Assembly: GCA_902527075.1 (NCBI GenBank)
Contig: CABZNM010000004.1
Span: 1 to 57,175 of the forward strand
Direction of reading: 5' to 3'
Source of the DNA: an uncultured Pelagibacteraceae bacterium
GTDB lineage: Bacteria > Pseudomonadota > Alphaproteobacteria > Pelagibacterales > AG-422-B15
Length of the DNA: 57,175 bases
Part shown: piece after piece, positions 24,084-33,885 of the stretch
Layout of the letters: every line of letters begins with the position of its first letter
How positions within the stretch are numbered: position 1 is the first letter of the stretch
The notes under the pieces: model-generated
Told to the model about the DNA's origin: nothing
Database searches by the model: none
What the model saw: only the letters and a program-made list of their open reading frames with translations
Translations under genes and position numbers: made by a program

Positions 24084-26538
24084 TACCATCTAAATTTTGT
24101 AAAAACTCCCCTGCTCTTTCTAAAATTCTTGGCTTTATTATTGTCAAAGGATTTGACTCTACTTCTGGATCTTCTGAGTTACCAAATAGTCTAAAATCAA
24201 TAGAAAATAATCCCTCTCCCTCATTTCCAACAAGAATATTTCCTAAGACTGGCACATTTTGAATGATTGCATTTATGAGATGTAAAGGGCTAATTTCTCC
24301 TTTCATATCTATAGAATTTGACCCACGATTAATACTTCCATCCATTACAAGACCTAAACTGTCACTAACTGCAAATGCTTCAATATTCTCAAAATTTTTG
24401 TCAGTTTCAACGTATTTTATATCACCATAACCAAACCTAATTCCTTGTTCGCCTTCAGCTATACTTACTAAACCAGATATCGATGGTAATGAAAGAAGTT
24501 TAAGAGATGCAGGCGAATTGATTAAAACAAAATCGTTCAATTTAATGTCTACATTCGCTTTAAGAGTTTCAAGATTTCGCACAGAAATCATCTGAATATC
24601 ACCGTCACTTAACAACTTGTAAGCAGCATGATCTTCATTTACGAAATCTGAAATATTATTTGAATAAATTATATTTGTATCTTCGTATTCATTTTTTTCT
24701 CTTGTATATTTTAAATACGAGGCTCCATTAGTTGCACCACTATATACATTTAAAGTTGATTTTTCTTTATTTATTGTAGCCTTAAAATTATCTGCTTGCA
24801 CATTTTCATTGAAAATAACTTTTTGTGTACTTATTTTATAAAATTCTTTATTCAGATAAGATTTTTTGATTTTCCTGTTCTCAATTTTGTTTTGCGACAG
24901 ATCTATAATATCTCCTTCTACAGTCATATTAAGTACTTTTTTAGATAAGTCGCCGTTGATAGTTAGTTTTACATTGTCAGAGTTATCTATAACAATTTGA
25001 TCAAGATATAAATGATTGTCACTAGACAATCTTATTTTACCTTTTAAATTTACTGAACTACCAATTGAGTTAAATTTGATTAAACTGTCATTCTCCTGAT
25101 CAAATAAGCCTTTAAACTTAATATCAAGCGCTTCACCCCTCACTTTTGCTAAATTTATTTGTCTTATATAAGCCTCAGAATCATTGAAATTAATCTCCCC
25201 ATCAAAATTGACTTGAGGTTTTTCAAGATTGTATAAATTAAATTTATAATTAATTTTCCCTAAAATCTCATTTGGAATTTCATTATCGTCAAATACATAG
25301 TTTATATTCAACGGTCCTTCCAATGTTATTGAAGTATCTTTAAATATTTTATTTGCTTTATTGCCCTTAAAATTAAAAGAGAATGAGGTGAAAACTTTTT
25401 GTTTCTCTACTAGTGATGTTTCTAACAAACTTATGATTCTTGCATTATATGAATCATTTGAACTAAAAAGTCTTTCAAAAAAACCTAAAACAATATCTTT
25501 TTCAATATTAATTGGAATATTAGCTTTACCACTAATAAAACTAAGATTATCAAATGTAATATTAGCATCCTCAATAAATATAATATCGTTTTTTAATTCA
25601 TGGATTATTAGTTTATTGATTTTTTTATCTTTAAGTAATGTTATTTTATAATCAGAAAGATAGGATTGGTCATAAAAGAAATCTTCAACAAGGTTGAAAT
25701 CCATTTCATACATACCGTCCATTGATACTTTTGAATTTTCAGCTAGTACAAATGTATTTAAATTATATATATCAAAGTTATTTAAAGTAGTATCAAGATT
25801 CATATTTTGCCATCCAATTAAATTGTCAAGTTGATTTAATATTTGTTCTGAAAAATTAAATAATTTAGAATGTAGTATTTTAGGATTTATAGAAAAATTA
25901 AGTTTTAATTTTAATTCATTGTTTAAGTTATCAAAATTAATGAAGCCTCTATCTATTAAAAAAATATTGTTACCCATAAATTTATTTAAAATAATTTTTT
26001 TATCATCATGCAAATAACCGACATCTATTGAATATACTGACATATCTATAGTTTCTATAATTCCAGATAAATTTTGTATGGACATAAATCCATTTTTTAG
26101 AGGATTATCTAATTCTATCGAAGCCATCGATTGATCTAATGAAGTGTCAGCTTTGAATTTTGAAACTAAACCATAAATCGGATTTGAAAAATTAATTTCA
26201 TCCAGTTTTATATTGCATCTTTTATTTGATAACTGTTGAAATATACAACTTATTGGGAATTCAAGTTTGTTGATTTCTATTTCATTTTCTTTACCGTCTA
26301 AAAATACAATAAAATTATTTATATTGAATTGTAATCCTGTACTAGCACTATAGATCAAAAGACCTTTTTCAAAATCAAGTGAATAATTTTCAAATTTATC
26401 TGATAATTTTCCATTAAAGTAAGGTTTTAAGAAATTTACTGATAAACCATTATTCGTAATTAATACAATAAAGTAAAAACAAACAAACAAAATCAAAGAT
26501 AAACTAGAGATAAGTGTATATTTAAAAATTTTATTCAT
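24070..26538 (-). CDS. AsmA/YhdP-like envelope protein
   Basis: An 822-residue protein with one N-terminal membrane helix (residues 8-29) and a long periplasmic part made of repeating beta strands, ending in an AsmA-like C-terminal domain. Evidence for the latter is GLVMDGSINRGSNSIDMKGEISPLHLINAIIQNVPVLGNILVGNEGEGLFSIDFRLFG followed by NPLTIIKPRILER. Proteins of this type (AsmA, YhdP, TamB) form hydrophobic grooves thought to move phospholipids to the outer membrane. It lies 5 bp after prfB in the mrcA-prfB unit. Confidence 0.8.
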   Translation of the reverse strand: MNKIFKYTLISSLSLILFVCFYFIVLITNNGLSVNFLKPYFNGKLSDKFENYSLDFEKGLLIYSASTGLQFNINNFIVFLDGKENEIEINKLEFPISCIFQQLSNKRCNIKLDEINFSNPIYGLVSKFKADTSLDQSMASIELDNPLKNGFMSIQNLSGIIETIDMSVYSIDVGYLHDDKKIILNKFMGNNIFLIDRGFINFDNLNNELKLKLNFSINPKILHSKLFNFSEQILNQLDNLIGWQNMNLDTTLNNFDIYNLNTFVLAENSKVSMDGMYEMDFNLVEDFFYDQSYLSDYKITLLKDKKINKLIIHELKNDIIFIEDANITFDNLSFISGKANIPINIEKDIVLGFFERLFSSNDSYNARIISLLETSLVEKQKVFTSFSFNFKGNKANKIFKDTSITLEGPLNINYVFDDNEIPNEILGKINYKFNLYNLEKPQVNFDGEINFNDSEAYIRQINLAKVRGEALDIKFKGLFDQENDSLIKFNSIGSSVNLKGKIRLSSDNHLYLDQIVIDNSDNVKLTINGDLSKKVLNMTVEGDIIDLSQNKIENRKIKKSYLNKEFYKISTQKVIFNENVQADNFKATINKEKSTLNVYSGATNGASYLKYTREKNEYEDTNIIYSNNISDFVNEDHAAYKLLSDGDIQMISVRNLETLKANVDIKLNDFVLINSPASLKLLSLPSISGLVSIAEGEQGIRFGYGDIKYVETDKNFENIEAFAVSDSLGLVMDGSINRGSNSIDMKGEISPLHLINAIIQNVPVLGNILVGNEGEGLFSIDFRLFGNSEDPEVESNPLTIIKPRILERAGEFLQNLDGTNQE

Positions 26539-26543
26539 GTCTA

Positions 26544-27636
26544 TTAGCGTAAATTGATGTTAGAAAATATCAATTTATCAATATTTCCATCTAAAACTGA
26601 GTCTGGATCTGAATCTTCATAATTACTTCTGAGATCTTTAACCATTCTATATGGATGTAGAACATATGAACGAATTTGATTTCCCCATCCTATTTCAGAT
26701 TTTTCTCCTTCCTTAATTTTTTTGTCCTCATCCATTTTTTCTCTTTCTATTTCATATATTTTTGATTTTAAGAGACTCATTGCAGTTGCTTTATTTTTAT
26801 GTTGAGATCTTTCATTTTGACATTGAACTACAATTCCTGTTGGTTCATGTGTGATTCTTATTGCACTATCAGTAGTATTAACGTGCTGGCCTCCTGCACC
26901 TGATGCTCTGAATGTATCAATTCTTAGGTCTTTATCATTTATGTTTACCTCAATATTTTCATCTACATAAGGTGAAATCCAAACACTTGAAAAGCTGGTG
27001 TGACGCCTTGAATTAGAGTCAAATGGTGAAATTCTCACTAATCTGTGAATTCCAGACTCTTTCTTCAAGTAACCAAACGCATAACTCCCTTCGATTAATA
27101 ATGTTGATGATTTAATTCCCGCTTCCTCACCAAGCGACTCATGAATTAAAATTGCTTTAAAGTTTTTTTTCTCTGCCCATCTTAAGTACATTCTTAATAA
27201 CATTTGTGCCCAATCCTGACTTTCTGTACCTCCAGCGCCTGCATGGATTTCCAAGTAACAATTTTTACTGTCCGCATCATCTTTAAACTGCAATTTAAAT
27301 TCATGTGCCTGAAGATCCTCAATTATTTTTAGTATGCTAAGATTACATTCTGAAATTGTTGAACTATCATTTTCTTCAATAGCCAACTGGTAAAGCTCAT
27401 TATTTTCAGATATTAGATTTGAATACTTCTTTATTAATTGAAGATTGTTTTCAATTTCACTTAATTTCATCATAGTAAGCTTTGCGCTCTCACTATCAGA
27501 CCAGAAATTAGGATCTTCTGATAACTTTTTAAGTTTATCTTTCTCAATATCTAATTGATCTGTGTCAAAGATGCCTCCTAATTAGGTCAAGCTTTTCTTT
27601 TGCAAATATGTTCTGTTGTTCAAAGTCAATTTCCAT
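26544..27636 (-). CDS. prfB: Peptide chain release factor 2, made by +1 programmed frameshift
   Basis: Terminates translation at UGA and UAA. The gene starts with ATG at 27636 (overlapping the mrcA stop by 1 nt), reads 23 codons (MEIDFEQQNIFAKEKLDLIR...) and meets an in-frame TGA at 27567-27565. A +1 shift at CTT-T continues as DTDQLDIEKDKLKKLSEDPNFW to a total of about 363 residues. The anticodon-like SPF motif lies in RISPFDSNSRR, and the GGQ motif in ASGAGGQHVNTTDSAIR. As in most bacteria, low RF2 favours the shift and so restores RF2. Ignoring the shift gives a truncated 309-residue product from 27473. Confidence 0.95.
27565..27579 (-). promoter_or_regulatory. prfB frameshift signal
   Basis: On the minus strand the sequence is AGGAGG CAT CTT TGA C: an internal Shine-Dalgarno element, 3-nt spacing, slippery CTT and the UGA stop. 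This is the conserved RF2 autoregulatory recoding site. Confidence 0.95.
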
Positions 27637-30020
27637 TAGTACAATACATAATCGTCTGACAAATCCTCTTCTACTTGAATAATTTTAAATCCGTCAGCAC
27701 CTGTTAAAGTTTCAAAATTATTTGCAAGATTATCACTTTTACTAAAAGCTTCATAGATAGATTTGGGGTCATTTATACCATAACTTAACTGTCCAGTTTG
27801 GTGATTGATTTGTACTAATTCTATGCCGCTAGGAATAATAAAGGGAAGCGGAGCATCATCTTCGTAATATCCAGACATAAACTCCTTAAATATTGGGAGA
27901 GCTACAGAAGAACCGGTTTCTCTTTTTCCAAGAGATTTGGGGCTATCAAATCCAACATAAATTCCTACTATAATTTCAGATGAAAATCCTATAAACCACG
28001 CATCAGTATTGTTGTTGGTTGTTCCAGTTTTACCTCCAATTTCGATATTTTCGATTTTAGTTTTTTTTCCTGTTCCTCTATCGACTGCGCCTTTTAAAAT
28101 AGATACCATTTGATAAGAGTTTACAGGTGAGAAAATAGATCTTTGATTGGTTTCAAGTATTGGTATCGGATCCTCTTGAATAAAAGGCTTTCTGCAATTT
28201 TCACAATTACCAAAATCTGCAAGATAAATATTTTTTCCTCTTCTATCTTGAATTCTATCAATTATATTAGGATTTATGTGTTTCCCTCCATTTACAAATG
28301 AGGCGTATGCACTTGTTAATTTTATCAGTGAGGTTTCACCAGCACCGAGTGACATAGACAGAACTTTAGGCATATCGTTTAATATGCCTGTCCTATCAGC
28401 TATTTCAGATACTTTGTCCATACCCAAGTACTGAGCAATTCTAATTGTCATTAAATTTCTAGAGTTTTCAACTCCTATTCTTAGAGGTGTAGGACCATAA
28501 AACTTTTTTCCATAATTTTCTGGTTTCCACTTACCTAAGTCACCACCTTGATCAATTACAAAAGGTGCATCAAGTATTAAACTGTTTGGTTGTAAGCCAT
28601 TTTCTAAAGCAGACATATAAACAAATGGTTTAAAAGCTGATCCAGGTTGCCTCTTCGCTTGTAGAGCTCTGTTAAAATTACTTAGATTGAAATCAAAGCC
28701 ACCTGACATTGCAAGGATTCTTCCCGAAAACGGATCCATGACAATTATGGCTCCATTGACTTCTGGTATCTGTTCCAATGAAAAAGTACCATTAAAATTA
28801 TTTGATACAAATATTATGTCATCTTTTTCTATTATGTCTTCGACATTTATAATTTTAGGTCCAACGTAATTATCATTTATATATTTTCTAGCCCATTTAT
28901 AATTTGATAGAATGCCTTCTTCTAGTTCGTCATTAATAAGCACTTCAATTATTGCCTTATTGTCATTAATGAGCTTTACTCTAGCTAGAAAAAAACTGTC
29001 CGGTATTTTGATTTTTTGCTTTATTAAATTTAAATCTATATTCTTTAACTTATTCAATGGGCCTTTAAAGCCATGTCTTTTGTCATAATTCTTTAAACCA
29101 TTTTTAAGAGCGCTATCTGCTAATGATTGAGTTCGAGTATCTAATGATGTTCTTACTGATAAGCCTCCATGATACAATGTCTCTTCATCAAAGATATTGA
29201 TTATTTTTTTTCTTATCTCTTCTAAAAAAAATTCAGAAGAATAATATTCTTTTTTTATGCCTAATTCTGTTATTAGTGGTTTTTTAAGCAATGTTTGAAG
29301 TTCGTATTTATCCAAGAAGTCATTTGCGAACATCCTTTTCAAAACATAGTTTCTCCTGTCAAAAGCCTTCTCATAATTTCTCTTTGGATGATAGCGACTA
29401 GGGGCTTTTGGAAGTGCGGCTAAAAAAGCCATCTGTTCAATTGAAAGTTCACTTAAGGATTTTTTAAAATATCTATTTGATGCAGCTGCGACTCCATATG
29501 TTCCAGATCCTAAATATATTTGATTAAGATACAATTCTAGAATTCGATCTTTTTTTAAAACTTGCTCAATTTTTATTGCCAACAACGCTTCTTTTATTTT
29601 TCTTCGAAGAGATAATTCATCGTTAAGTAAAAAGTTTTTAGCTACTTGTTGAGTGATTGTAGATGCTCCCTGAGGCCTTCTTTCATTTAAATAATTCGAT
29701 ATATTTCTTATAGATGCTTTAAGAATACCTATTCCATCAATGCCAAAATGTTTATAGAAGTTTTTATCCTCTGCAGATATGAATGCTTGCTTTAATTGAA
29801 TAGGAATATCCTCAATTGGAACAAAAATTCTATATTCTCTTGAGAATTCTTTTACTAGAGTTCCATCAGATGAATGAACTCTAGTTAACACATTCGGCTT
29901 ATACTTTTGAAGGCTAGAAAAATCTGGCAACTCATTTAAGAAGATTAAAATAGTTATTATTAAGGTTACAGGCAACGCTGTAAATAATATGATAAAATTT
30001 CTATAACTAAATAATTTCAT
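27636..30020 (-). CDS. mrcA: Penicillin-binding protein 1A, bifunctional peptidoglycan synthase
   Basis: A 794-residue class A PBP. After one membrane helix (residues 9-29) the GT51 glycosyltransferase domain has AFISAEDKNFYKHFGID with its catalytic Glu and GASTITQQVAKNF, then IEQVLKKDRILELYLNQIYLG. The transpeptidase domain has the active-site SxxK in PGSAFKPF, SRN in VENSRNLMT and KTGTT in GGKTGTTNNNTDAWF. It builds and cross-links glycan strands in the periplasm. It is followed by prfB with a 1-nt overlap, an order seen in other alphaproteobacteria. It diverges from rne across a 221-bp region. Confidence 0.95.
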   Translation of the reverse strand: MKLFSYRNFIILFTALPVTLIITILIFLNELPDFSSLQKYKPNVLTRVHSSDGTLVKEFSREYRIFVPIEDIPIQLKQAFISAEDKNFYKHFGIDGIGILKASIRNISNYLNERRPQGASTITQQVAKNFLLNDELSLRRKIKEALLAIKIEQVLKKDRILELYLNQIYLGSGTYGVAAASNRYFKKSLSELSIEQMAFLAALPKAPSRYHPKRNYEKAFDRRNYVLKRMFANDFLDKYELQTLLKKPLITELGIKKEYYSSEFFLEEIRKKIINIFDEETLYHGGLSVRTSLDTRTQSLADSALKNGLKNYDKRHGFKGPLNKLKNIDLNLIKQKIKIPDSFFLARVKLINDNKAIIEVLINDELEEGILSNYKWARKYINDNYVGPKIINVEDIIEKDDIIFVSNNFNGTFSLEQIPEVNGAIIVMDPFSGRILAMSGGFDFNLSNFNRALQAKRQPGSAFKPFVYMSALENGLQPNSLILDAPFVIDQGGDLGKWKPENYGKKFYGPTPLRIGVENSRNLMTIRIAQYLGMDKVSEIADRTGILNDMPKVLSMSLGAGETSLIKLTSAYASFVNGGKHINPNIIDRIQDRRGKNIYLADFGNCENCRKPFIQEDPIPILETNQRSIFSPVNSYQMVSILKGAVDRGTGKKTKIENIEIGGKTGTTNNNTDAWFIGFSSEIIVGIYVGFDSPKSLGKRETGSSVALPIFKEFMSGYYEDDAPLPFIIPSGIELVQINHQTGQLSYGINDPKSIYEAFSKSDNLANNFETLTGADGFKIIQVEEDLSDDYVLY

Positions 30021-30241
30021 TATTATGATAGTTTCAGATATTTATGTGGCCATCGTAAGACAATAAAAGACAAAATACGTTATTTTTATCAATTTTTAAT
30101 GACATTAAAAATATTTGATTTTTGATAATAACGCATGTAACTATAGTGATAACATATTGAAAAAATGAATAAATTTTACATATCTCAAATAATATATTCT
30201 TCACTGCTTCTGAATAGCAGTGATTTGAAAGGTTTCTTTAA
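30021..30241 (+). promoter_or_regulatory. mrcA-rne divergent region and rne 5' leader
   Basis: This 221-bp AT-rich gap has no convincing gene. A 7-bp hairpin (TCACTGC 30201-30207 with GCAGTGA 30217-30223, 9-nt loop) sits just before the rne ribosome-binding site AAAGG (30228-30232). A TATAGT at 30142-30147 could be a -10 box, giving a leader of about 90 nt. In enterobacteria the rne leader is an RNase E target for autoregulation; the hairpin here is a candidate for the same role. Confidence 0.4.
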
Positions 30242-32086
30242 ATGTCAAACAAACTACTTATTGATGGATCACGCACGGATCAAACTCAAATCGCACTTAT
30301 TAGCAATGATGGCTTAGAAGATTTTGAATTTGAGTCACTAAATAAAAAAAATTTAAAAGGAAATATTTATTTAGGTAAGGTTTCACGTATCGAGGCCTCC
30401 TTGCAGGCTGCTTTTGTTGAGATTGGATCAGAAAAAAATGGTTTCCTAGCTTTTAGCGAAATACATCCGAACTATTTCCAAATTCCTGTTGCAGATCGGG
30501 AGGCACTTCTTAAAGCAGAAGCCGAATTTGAAGAACAGCATCAAGAAAATAATGAAAAAGACATAGAGGATGCTCAAGTTAATAAAAATAAAGAAAATAA
30601 CAATAGTTCAGACACAGCAAAAGAAGATAATGAATCTGATTTAATTAATTTGAGCAAATTTGACAAGAAAAAGAATTTTAATCTCAGACGTAAATTGCTT
30701 AGGTCATATAAAATACAAGAGGTAATTAAAGCTGGTCAACTAATTTTAGTTCAAGTTGTTAAAGAAGAAAGAGGCAATAAAGGGGCTGCATTAACGTCCT
30801 ATATTTCACTTGCAGGAAAGTATACTGTCCTAATGCCAAACTCAACTAAAACAAAGGGTATTTCTCGAAAAATTTCTACAACTGATGATAGAAATAAATT
30901 AAAAAAAATTGTAGACGAATTAAAAGTACCTGCTGAAATGGGACTGATCATAAGGACTGCAGGCTTGAATAAAACAAAGAATGAAATCAAAAAAGACTAC
31001 ATTACTCTAAATAAGCTTTGGGTCAATGTAGTTGATTCAACAAAAAAGGCTATTGCCCCTGCTCTCATACATGAAGAAGGAAATTTATTAAGAAGAGTAG
31101 TGCGTGATGTGTATACCAAAGATATGAAAGAAGTTTATGTCGAAGGAAATGAAGCTTATAAAGAGACAAAGAAATACATGTCACAGGTCCTTCCATCATG
31201 CTCTAAGTTTGTAAAACAATACAAAAACAAAACACCAATATTTACAAAATACAGTGTAGAAAAAGAAATCCTTAAAATGTTTAATCAGGAAGTAAAACTT
31301 AAATCTGGTGGTTACATAGTAATAAATCCTACAGAGGCACTTGTTGCAATTGATGTAAATTCAGGTGGAGCAACCAAAGAAAGGAATATTGAAAAAACGG
31401 CTTTAAAAACCAATCTTGAGGCAGCTGAAGAAATAGCAAAACAAATCAAGATAAGAGATTTATCAGGTCTTATTGTAATTGATTTTATAGATATGTATGA
31501 AATGAGAAACAATAGAACAATTGAAAAGAAAGTAAAAGAACTAATAAAAAATGATAGAGCAAGAATTCAAATATCAAGGATCAGTCAGTTTGGTCTTCTT
31601 GAAATGTCCAGACAAAGACTTAGACAAAGTTTTATTGACTGGAAAACTGAGCTTTCAACAAGCTCTTCCGCATTAAAAATACTCTACAGTATAAATGAAA
31701 AAATGAATAAAAAAGAAGGAAATTCAATTGAATTTTATCTTAACCCTTCAATGCTTAAATATTTAAATAATAATATGCAGAATGAAATAGAAAGTATAAA
31801 AAAAAAGACAGAGATTGAATTCTTATTAATAGAAAATGATGAAATCGAAATAAATAATATTGAGATAAAAACAATTAAAAATACAAAAAAAATAAGTAAG
31901 AAAAAAAAGATTTCAAGAACAAAAGATGTGAAAAAAAAGTCTTCTGCAAAAACAAAAAAAAAGGAAATTAAATCTAAAAACTTGATTAAAAAAAATAATT
32001 TAAAAATAAATAAGGAAATTGAAAAGGTTGTTGCGCCAACAATAAAAGAAATTAAAAACAAGAAAAGTGGATGGTGGCAACAGTAA
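30242..32086 (+). CDS. rne: Ribonuclease E/G family endoribonuclease
   Basis: A 614-residue RNase E-type enzyme for mRNA decay and rRNA/tRNA processing. The S1 domain is split by an acidic, Asn-rich insertion (about residues 95-140). The catalytic Asp residues lie in VAIDVNSGG and LIVIDFIDM, and SRISQFGLLEMSRQRLRQS follows. The expected zinc-link CPxC after RLRQS is absent; the protein has only one cysteine. The tail from about 540 is very lysine-rich, ending in SGWWQQ, the aromatic C-terminus typical of alphaproteobacterial RNase E. The long degradosome scaffold is missing. The M48 protease gene overlaps its end by 16 nt. Confidence 0.92.
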   Translation: MSNKLLIDGSRTDQTQIALISNDGLEDFEFESLNKKNLKGNIYLGKVSRIEASLQAAFVEIGSEKNGFLAFSEIHPNYFQIPVADREALLKAEAEFEEQHQENNEKDIEDAQVNKNKENNNSSDTAKEDNESDLINLSKFDKKKNFNLRRKLLRSYKIQEVIKAGQLILVQVVKEERGNKGAALTSYISLAGKYTVLMPNSTKTKGISRKISTTDDRNKLKKIVDELKVPAEMGLIIRTAGLNKTKNEIKKDYITLNKLWVNVVDSTKKAIAPALIHEEGNLLRRVVRDVYTKDMKEVYVEGNEAYKETKKYMSQVLPSCSKFVKQYKNKTPIFTKYSVEKEILKMFNQEVKLKSGGYIVINPTEALVAIDVNSGGATKERNIEKTALKTNLEAAEEIAKQIKIRDLSGLIVIDFIDMYEMRNNRTIEKKVKELIKNDRARIQISRISQFGLLEMSRQRLRQSFIDWKTELSTSSSALKILYSINEKMNKKEGNSIEFYLNPSMLKYLNNNMQNEIESIKKKTEIEFLLIENDEIEINNIEIKTIKNTKKISKKKKISRTKDVKKKSSAKTKKKEIKSKNLIKKNNLKINKEIEKVVAPTIKEIKNKKSGWWQQ

Positions 32087-33426
32087 CTTTTAAGAGGCTA
32101 TTTGCCTCTTTAACTGTATTTTTTTATTTTTTTATTCATAATTCTTTTGCATTTGAAATCATTAGAGACGAGGAACTTGAGAATTTTACCAAAGAATTAA
32201 CTGCTGGGCTTCTTACAGATACCCGTTTAAATGTAGAAGATATAAATTTTTATTTTATCAATAATAAGGAAATCAATGCATTTGTGACGGGTGGAAAAAA
32301 TATTTTTGTAAATACTGGATTAATTACCCAAGCAGATGACTATAGAGAATATCAAGCAGTTATTGCGCATGAGCTATCACATATAATTGGTGGCCATATT
32401 TTTAATACTTCTGCTGAAATTCAGAATTTAAGCGATAAAGCCCTACCAGTATATTTATTGGGGATTATAGGAATATTTGCAGGATCAGCGGATACAGCAA
32501 TAACAAGTATAATGCTAGGTCAGGCGAGTATTCAAGATGGATTTACCTATTATTCACGAAATCAAGAAGCTTCTGCAGATCAGGCCGCAATTAGTTTATT
32601 GTGTTCAAACAGTATTGATGCTTCGTATCTCATAGGTTTTCTTGAGAAATTAGACAGAAAAACTCTGGATAATTTTTCAAAGGAAAATTACTATAGGTCG
32701 ACTCACCCTCCTATAGATAGCAGAAAAGATTGGATAAATATTTCACTTAAAAATAAAAAGTGCAAATATGATAAAGAACAATCTCTTCAAGAAAAATTTG
32801 ATCTTGTAAAATCAAAATTAGTTGCTTTCACTCATAGCAAGCAAGAAGTTAAAGCCATTTATAATGGTGAAAGTAATATGGATTTATATGCTAATGCAAT
32901 CATATCTTATCTATCTGGCAATCACTCTGAGTCTCTGGAGATTTTAAATAAATTAATATATCGAGACCCAAATAATCCTTATTTTAGAGAACTACTTGGA
33001 GAAATTTATTTTGCTAGAGCAGACTTTGATAATGCGATTAAAAATCAAAGTATAGCTCTCGAATTAATCAATGAGCCTAGTGATCTATATTTTATGATGA
33101 TTGGAAGTTATTTAATCGCACTTGAGGATCAGGTATCAAAAAATGATGGCATTAAAAATTTAAAAAAATCAATTTTCATCAATCCAAAAAATACTTATTC
33201 CTGGTATCTTCTTGCAAGAGCTTACGCTGACACAGATAATTTGCCCCTAGCGAATTATGCAACTGCTGAAAGGTACTACTTAATAGGTGAGAGAAGTCTC
33301 GCCTTGGAATTTGCGAAAAAATCTGCAAATTCTGTTGAAAAAAATTCACCTGAGTGGTATCGAGCCAATGATTTAATGTCTATAATAAGTAGCTCTTTAA
33401 TAGAGGATTCATCGGTTAGAAATTAA
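32071..33426 (+). CDS. Periplasmic M48 metalloprotease with TPR repeats (BepA/YfgC-like)
   Basis: A 451-residue exported protease. A signal peptide (LFASLTVFFYFFIHNSFA) precedes the M48 domain with zinc motif HELSHIIGGH and the downstream third-ligand Glu region (YYSRNQEASADQAA). The STHPPIDSR motif follows, then tetratricopeptide-like helices from about residue 280. The layout matches BepA, which checks and degrades stalled LptD and other outer-membrane proteins; LptD itself is encoded 19 kb away. Translation is coupled to rne by a 16-nt overlap. Confidence 0.87.
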   Translation: MVATVTFKRLFASLTVFFYFFIHNSFAFEIIRDEELENFTKELTAGLLTDTRLNVEDINFYFINNKEINAFVTGGKNIFVNTGLITQADDYREYQAVIAHELSHIIGGHIFNTSAEIQNLSDKALPVYLLGIIGIFAGSADTAITSIMLGQASIQDGFTYYSRNQEASADQAAISLLCSNSIDASYLIGFLEKLDRKTLDNFSKENYYRSTHPPIDSRKDWINISLKNKKCKYDKEQSLQEKFDLVKSKLVAFTHSKQEVKAIYNGESNMDLYANAIISYLSGNHSESLEILNKLIYRDPNNPYFRELLGEIYFARADFDNAIKNQSIALELINEPSDLYFMMIGSYLIALEDQVSKNDGIKNLKKSIFINPKNTYSWYLLARAYADTDNLPLANYATAERYYLIGERSLALEFAKKSANSVEKNSPEWYRANDLMSIISSSLIEDSSVRN

Positions 33427-33432
33427 TTAAAA

Positions 33433-33876
33433 ATGAAGAATAAAAAAATAAAAATTATTAATGGTCCTAATCTTAATTTACTTGGAACAAGGGAACCAGA
33501 TATCTACGGCGGTAACACTTTAGTTGAAATAGAAAATATGATTAAAAGTTATGTTAAAGAGAATTCATACGTTTTTGATTTAGATTTTTTTCAATCAAAT
33601 AGTGAAGGTGAAATTGTAGAGTCATTACAAGATGCTGGTAAAAATTGTGATGGAGTTATAGTCAATGCTGGTGGGCTAACTCACACTTCTGTAATTATAT
33701 TGGATTGCCTCCTTGCGATTAATATTCCGAAAATTGAAGTTCATATTTCAAATCCATTCACTCGTGAAGAATTCAGGCACAATTCATATATCAGTAAAGG
33801 AGTAAATGGTCTAATTTGTGGATTAGGGGCTAATAGCTATTTACTTGCCATTGATGCTATGCATAAGATAGTTTAG
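33433..33876 (+). CDS. aroQ: Type II 3-dehydroquinate dehydratase
   Basis: A 147-residue dodecameric-type enzyme of the shikimate pathway. Motifs are INGPNLNLLGTREPDIYG (with the catalytic Tyr), FFQSNSEGEIVESLQ, VNAGGLTHTSV and IEVHISNPFTREEFRHNSYIS (catalytic His). Length is standard. It lies 6 bp after the M48 gene and just before accB, an order conserved across many Proteobacteria. Confidence 0.95.
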   Translation: MKNKKIKIINGPNLNLLGTREPDIYGGNTLVEIENMIKSYVKENSYVFDLDFFQSNSEGEIVESLQDAGKNCDGVIVNAGGLTHTSVIILDCLLAINIPKIEVHISNPFTREEFRHNSYISKGVNGLICGLGANSYLLAIDAMHKIV

Positions 33877-33885
33877 TAAAATACT

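Noticed and set aside
30165..30317. 50-codon upstream frame overlapping the rne start
   Set aside because: No ribosome-binding site, low-complexity composition and no conserved pattern; a chance frame in an AT-rich leader.
31735..32061. 108-codon minus-strand frame inside rne
   Set aside because: It is the Phe/Ile-rich complement of the Lys-rich RNase E tail, a typical antisense shadow.
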